DNA from: Porodaedalea pini
Taxonomy: Eukaryota; Basidiomycota; Agaricomycetes; Hymenochaetales; Hymenochaetaceae
Direction of reading: 5' to 3'
Assembly: GCA_002794775.1 (NCBI GenBank)
Contig: NBAY01000051.1
Coordinates: 248,001 to 312,000 of the forward strand
DNA: 64,000 nt
Shown: positions 58,834 to 64,000 of the stretch, in pieces
Position numbering within the stretch: position 1 is the first letter of the stretch
Layout of the letters: each line of letters begins with the position of its first letter
Position numbers and translations under genes: made by a program
The notes under the pieces: generated by a model
Told to the model about the DNA's origin: nothing
The model's database searches: none
What the model saw: the letters and a program-made list of their open reading frames with translations, nothing else

Positions 58834-59511
58834 TATCGCTGTTTGTGGACAGGAGGTTTATATAATCTTCTCTGAGGCGAACGGTATGACTCGACCCAGT
58901 AAGCGGTGACTGAAGCTGACGCACTCCTCGTCCTTCTCTGAGAATCTCTCATATGTTTCAGTTTCTCACAGATTTTCGTTTCGCAATGCCGGCATGCCAT
59001 GCACCGCGGGTGTTTTTATCGCGATGGCTTTAATTTCCTTCCGCCGCGCTGAGACGGCGCGGTTCAGGCGTGTCCGTTTGCACGCCTTCCTGAAACAGAC
59101 ATCGAGGCGAGCTATGGCACAAGCTTACATCGGATCTCCGAGTCGTCGATTGGGCGGTGATTTAGCGTCCTGGTTGTCAGGCCTCTGACCTGCGGTGCGT
59201 ACTCGATCAACATGCACCAAGGACATCGGATCCAGACGAGTTGTGCTTTTGTCCTTGTGCCACTAATTGTGCTGTCGCTTTGCACATCCATTCCTCGAGT
59301 TATCTACGACCGATCGGGGAAGGTATTCTCTCCTTTTGTTTTTCCATGGAGATCCCTTCACTGTTTTATGCCGATTTCTCCGCTTGCATTTTGATAATAG
59401 CCCGTTTTGCTGTGCAATGAAACCTGAAGCGGGCGCATGCGGTGCGTATTTATACCCATCCTATAAAGCGCTGACCTCTCGGACAGCTGGGCGTACTTTG
59501 CTTTTGCCCTC
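58834..59511. other. Gene-free interval upstream of F-box gene A
   Basis: About 680 bp between the tRNA gene and the first F-box-like gene. Short frames only. It should contain the promoter of gene A; no repeat seen. Confidence 0.6.
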
Positions 59512-60780
59512 ATGGACTGCGCCACGACCTCTCTGCCAGCCGTGGCTCAACCAGCTGCAGCGCTATTTCCCGTCGAGATCTGGAGAGAAATAATACGCCT
59601 TGCGACTGTCACCCCGAGCTCGCAGTGTTCTCTTGACTCGGAGCATGTTGAAAATGGTGCGGTCAAGTTCAACTGGCCCTATACTTCCTCATGCGGCGCG
59701 TTAGGCGATGTACCGTCCAGGACAAAGCACGCGCTTGCTCTCACTTCGTACCAATTTTGGCATATGACATGCGAGTTTCTGTACGAGACAGTCTACATTC
59801 GACGCGCCGAACACGCACGGATTATTGCCACGAGCCCTACATTGCAAGAGGCGCTCTCCAAGTGGACAAAAAACCTCATCATTGCGCCCGTATTCACGGT
59901 GGGCATGTCGCACGCCGAGTTCAGTCCCATAGCTAGGCAGTTCGGAGAGGACATAGAGCTCACTCTCGGCTGCTGTATGAAGTTGCGGTCACTTATCGTT
60001 CGCGCGGATGCTGTGTCGAAACGGCTCGCCATGTACGAGCTCTGGATGAAGATCTGCCGTGCAGTGCCCCCGGGAGTCCACCATCTGGATATAGACGACG
60101 ATATTCACGCTCCGTCGTTGTGGGAGCCGCGCCACCTCCTCGAGACGAGATATGACGGGTTCTTGCGCTCCTTGCGGCTTACGGCCGTCCAGAATACTCA
60201 CGCGTACGATCTCCCGAATATGACGCACCTCGCGCTATACAGCTGGCCTATCGCGAGCAAATGGGCTATGCCAGCTCTCACACATCTCTACATCACGTAC
60301 TTTCCCAACCTTCCACGCACCAATACATTTTGGATGTCGCCGAAGCCGACTCTGGGGCTGCTGCACTTCGGGCACGCGACTGATTTGGGCAGCTTCCCCG
60401 AGCTTGCGAGGCTGCTTCTCCAGACCGCTCCCAACCTCCACTCTCTTGAGTACTACTATTACGGAGACTCCGAAATGACATGGGACCCGAGCTCGTTGCC
60501 TGGATCGCTGAAGCGTGTCACGATAAAGACCTTCCACCACTGGCCTACCGGCTACAAGCGCGGTCAGTTGGAGATGGACTTTCCAGAGGATGGTCCAGAG
60601 CCTCTTCTGTTACCTGCCGCTGCGGAGCGGTGGACTGAGTTCGCCAGACATCTTGCTGCATTCGCTGTTCGGCCTACCATCCTCGTTCCGAAAGGTGTGT
60701 CACTCGAGCGCCTCGAGACGGTGATCAGGCCGATCTTTAAGGAGCGTGGCGCAGATGCTTATTTCGCAGAATCGATTTGA
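59512..60780 (+). CDS. F-box-like protein, copy A
   Basis: An intronless frame of 422 residues. The N-terminal LFPVEIWREIIRLAT is the helix-rich start of an F-box-like motif, which recruits Skp1-cullin ubiquitin ligases. It is followed by the typical Agaricomycete pattern: TKHALALTSYQFWHMTCEFL, YETVYIRRAEHA, a leucine-rich-repeat-like body (MKLRSLIVRADAV, DLPNMTHLALYSWPIASKW, MPALTHLYITYFPNLPR) and PSLPGSLKRVTIKTF. The body presumably binds substrates. A tandem paralogue follows about 320 bp downstream. The F-box is degenerate, so ligase recruitment is inferred. Confidence 0.8.
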   Translation: MDCATTSLPAVAQPAAALFPVEIWREIIRLATVTPSSQCSLDSEHVENGAVKFNWPYTSSCGALGDVPSRTKHALALTSYQFWHMTCEFLYETVYIRRAEHARIIATSPTLQEALSKWTKNLIIAPVFTVGMSHAEFSPIARQFGEDIELTLGCCMKLRSLIVRADAVSKRLAMYELWMKICRAVPPGVHHLDIDDDIHAPSLWEPRHLLETRYDGFLRSLRLTAVQNTHAYDLPNMTHLALYSWPIASKWAMPALTHLYITYFPNLPRTNTFWMSPKPTLGLLHFGHATDLGSFPELARLLLQTAPNLHSLEYYYYGDSEMTWDPSSLPGSLKRVTIKTFHHWPTGYKRGQLEMDFPEDGPEPLLLPAAAERWTEFARHLAAFAVRPTILVPKGVSLERLETVIRPIFKERGADAYFAESI

Positions 60781-61102
60781 TTCGTTTCATACATTTCAAT
60801 TGATAACTTATTACCCACGCAACCCTAACGACCATTTATGATGATCTTATTACGATACCCATCCATTCCATCCTCGTTTCATGCTATGATTGCATCGCAT
60901 TTATTTATTTACTTCATTTTAATAGATGATTATGAACGCCGTGGAAAGGTTCGCAGGTTTCAATGGCATCCACTCCACTTATCTCCTTCGAGTATGACAG
61001 GCGGCGCAAAACAACGCTCCTTCAGTGTTAGTTTGAGTCAGTGGTCGCCACATCTTGAGTTGCCTCAAGGGTCCTCCGTCTCACTTCAGGTCGTTTTCAA
61101 GG
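60781..61102. other. Gap between F-box-like genes
   Basis: 322 bp, AT-rich at 60890-60930, presumed to hold the end of copy A and the promoter of copy B. Confidence 0.6.
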
Positions 61103-62371
61103 ATGCCCAACGACGAACTACCCTCGCTTCCAACCGAGCTATGGAGAGATATTATTCGGTGGTCTACGGCAGAGTCTGGTTATCCATTCTTTCCTGAGTG
61201 TTCCGTTTCGTTCGGTTGGCCGTATAATCCAGCCTTCAATGCCTCGTTTTTCCGCTCTCTCGCCACAAAACGTAGCCTGGTTCTCGTTTCTCGTCGATTT
61301 TCGGAAATCGCTACCGAATTCTTATACGAAACTCTACACTTCAGAAGAGCAGCACACGCTATCGGTCTGGTTGAGCAATGCGAGACGGACATCGAGCTTC
61401 TTGGCTACTTGCGTTCTTGGACGAAGACTCTTTACATCACGCCAGTCTTCAACCCCGTCACCACAGGGAAGGGGCTCGACGAAGTCGACGACTTTCTGCG
61501 TTCGGTTCTCACATTTGCACAGATGTGCACGCGACTGCGAAACGTGCTGGTACAAGCGGATAGTATCACCCTCTTCCAGGAACCGACGTACCAGCCCTGG
61601 GTAGCGATTCTTTCTGCTCTGCCTTCCGGGCTGCACCACCTTGCTGTCGAGAATTTCTTGCTCGGCCCGGTGGTCTGGGCTCCCCGACTGTTTAGCTCAT
61701 GGGGCACTACTTCAGCACTCCGGACGCTGCGTTTGGACGCGGCGCACACGCCCTTTGAGCACCACTTTCCACGCTTGACGCACCTCTGGCTGTTCTCGTG
61801 GCCTACAGCGAGCAAATGGGATATGCCCTCCCTGATCAACTTATACATCAATTATTTTCCCGGCAACGAGTCCACGTTGAGTTTCTGGACGGAGGCGAGG
61901 CCACAGCTAAAGCTGCTGCATTTCGGTGGCGACACGGACTTCGGGCTCTATTTCCCAGATCTTCCACAGAGACTACAAGACTGTGCTCCGAACATCCAAG
62001 AGCTAGAATATCACTACTCCGGAGATCTGGAAATCACTTGGGATCCCAGTCGGCTGTCAAGTTCTCTCGAGCGTGTCACAATAAAGCTGCAGGACGGCGG
62101 GCATCGTGGTGTAGACTCTGGACTGACATCGCAAGACATCTTGCTACACTATACCTCCGCTGGCTTTGAAATTTTACTGGAGCTACTGACTGAACTCTGT
62201 CCGGAGGCGTCACACAGATGGGTCAGAATTGAACGTCACCTGGAGAAATATAGCTCCCGTCATGCAAAGCTCTTTGTACTCCTTCCGAAGCGCGCCGCTT
62301 CGTTGCTTCAGGACCATGCTCCTCCACCTCTCATACGCTCTTCACGCGTTCCGATAACGCTACATGAATGA
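61103..62371 (+). CDS. F-box-like protein, copy B
   Basis: An intronless frame of 422 residues from the ATG at 61103, MPNDELPSLPTELWRDIIRW. The F-box-like start is followed by TKRSLVLVSRRFSEIATEFL, YETLHFRRAAHA, CTRLRNVLVQADSITLF, RLTHLWLFSWPTASKWDMPS, LINLYINYFP and LKLLHFGGDTDFG, ending SRVPITLHE. Motif order and length match copy A, so this is a tandem duplicate, but divergence is high and the pair is old. A non-ATG extension upstream was not used. Confidence 0.8.
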   Translation: MPNDELPSLPTELWRDIIRWSTAESGYPFFPECSVSFGWPYNPAFNASFFRSLATKRSLVLVSRRFSEIATEFLYETLHFRRAAHAIGLVEQCETDIELLGYLRSWTKTLYITPVFNPVTTGKGLDEVDDFLRSVLTFAQMCTRLRNVLVQADSITLFQEPTYQPWVAILSALPSGLHHLAVENFLLGPVVWAPRLFSSWGTTSALRTLRLDAAHTPFEHHFPRLTHLWLFSWPTASKWDMPSLINLYINYFPGNESTLSFWTEARPQLKLLHFGGDTDFGLYFPDLPQRLQDCAPNIQELEYHYSGDLEITWDPSRLSSSLERVTIKLQDGGHRGVDSGLTSQDILLHYTSAGFEILLELLTELCPEASHRWVRIERHLEKYSSRHAKLFVLLPKRAASLLQDHAPPPLIRSSRVPITLHE

Positions 62372-62760
62372 ATATGAGCTTTTGAACTGTTTCCCTTTCT
62401 TTCTTGTTGAAAATAGGGGTAACATGGCGCATGGCCAATGAAGTGCCGTTTTACGGCAATGGTTATAGCTCAGATCAATCCAGAACGTAGTCGATAGTGT
62501 GTCTCACCTCTGTAAGAAAAAAATGAGATATGGTATTCGTGATCATTATTGCATTCCGTTGGTTCAAAATATCTACAGCGACAGACAGTCCAACAGCACA
62601 CCGGTGACGAGATAAGGAGGTGATGATGTGGTCAGAGAGGAAGGAGAGGTAAAGCGGTACATTTGAGTCCGAAATAACCCATCCTTACCTCCCAGTCTGT
62701 GTCCAAAACATTTCTTTTCCTACAAGGAAACGATCCCAGCCTCAGACCGCGCGAGCACAC
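62372..62760. other. Gene-free interval between convergent genes
   Basis: About 390 bp between the stops of F-box copy B and VMA2. No gene or repeat is seen. Confidence 0.6.
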
Positions 62761-63938
<1,178 letters not shown>

Positions 63939-64000
63939 CTATGAGTTCATTTAAGAATAGATGGGATTAAATGTGCTGTGCATATGCAGAGCGACAAGTG

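Overview
This is a window of nuclear DNA from a filamentous basidiomycete, most likely an Agaricomycete and possibly of the polypore type. The evidence is dense short introns (about 50-80 bp, many exons per gene), short intergenic gaps on both strands, and families recognised as basidiomycete-style: arrestin-like duplicates, F-box-like proteins, a kinase-like HGDLNRYN protein and an Ncp1-like coiled-coil protein. Gene models below were built by hand from reading frame, splice sites and family knowledge. No search was run.

Layout. 1-4.8 kb is AT-rich repeat DNA with no intact gene: a decayed fragment resembling NatA subunit Naa15, two diverged copies of one dispersed element, a 19-bp minisatellite, a 49-bp tandem array, two foldback elements and a clean MITE with a TAA target-site duplication. 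5-20.8 kb is gene dense: Ncp1-like coiled-coil protein, a Ca3427-type periplasmic-binding-protein fold protein, Atg15-type lipase, Shewanella-like phosphatase, Atg22 transporter, neutral trehalase, and an arrestin-like protein. 21-25.4 kb holds LST8, the WD40 subunit of the TOR complexes, followed by a second arrestin-like gene. 25.6-42.4 kb holds core cellular genes: Nup49-type nucleoporin, Yip4-type Golgi protein, proteasome Rpn1, a one-TM coiled-coil protein, MIC60, a conserved unknown and the helicase Dbp5. 42.8-46.5 kb holds a tandem pair of DUF1264/oil-body-associated genes and a kinase-like gene broken by a one-base frameshift. 46.5-48.7 kb is gene poor. 48.5-53.9 kb is a 2.7-kb tandem duplication, each unit carrying an NmrA/epimerase-like Rossmann gene. 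54.7-64 kb holds a Ser/Pro-rich conserved protein, a 3-kb gene-free stretch, an intron-containing tRNA-Ser(GCT), two tandem F-box-like genes and the 3' part of the V-ATPase B subunit.

How the genes relate. Most are unrelated housekeeping genes. There is a loose nutrient/vacuole theme: Atg15 and Atg22 (degradation and amino-acid efflux in the vacuole) lie 2 kb apart, with trehalase, LST8 and the V-ATPase B subunit further along. This may be coincidence. I see no secondary-metabolite cluster, no CRISPR array and no clearly new multi-gene system. The most unusual features are structural: 9- and 10-nt microexons, a possible GC-AG intron, the nested repeats at the left end, the recent tandem duplication and the frameshifted kinase-like gene.
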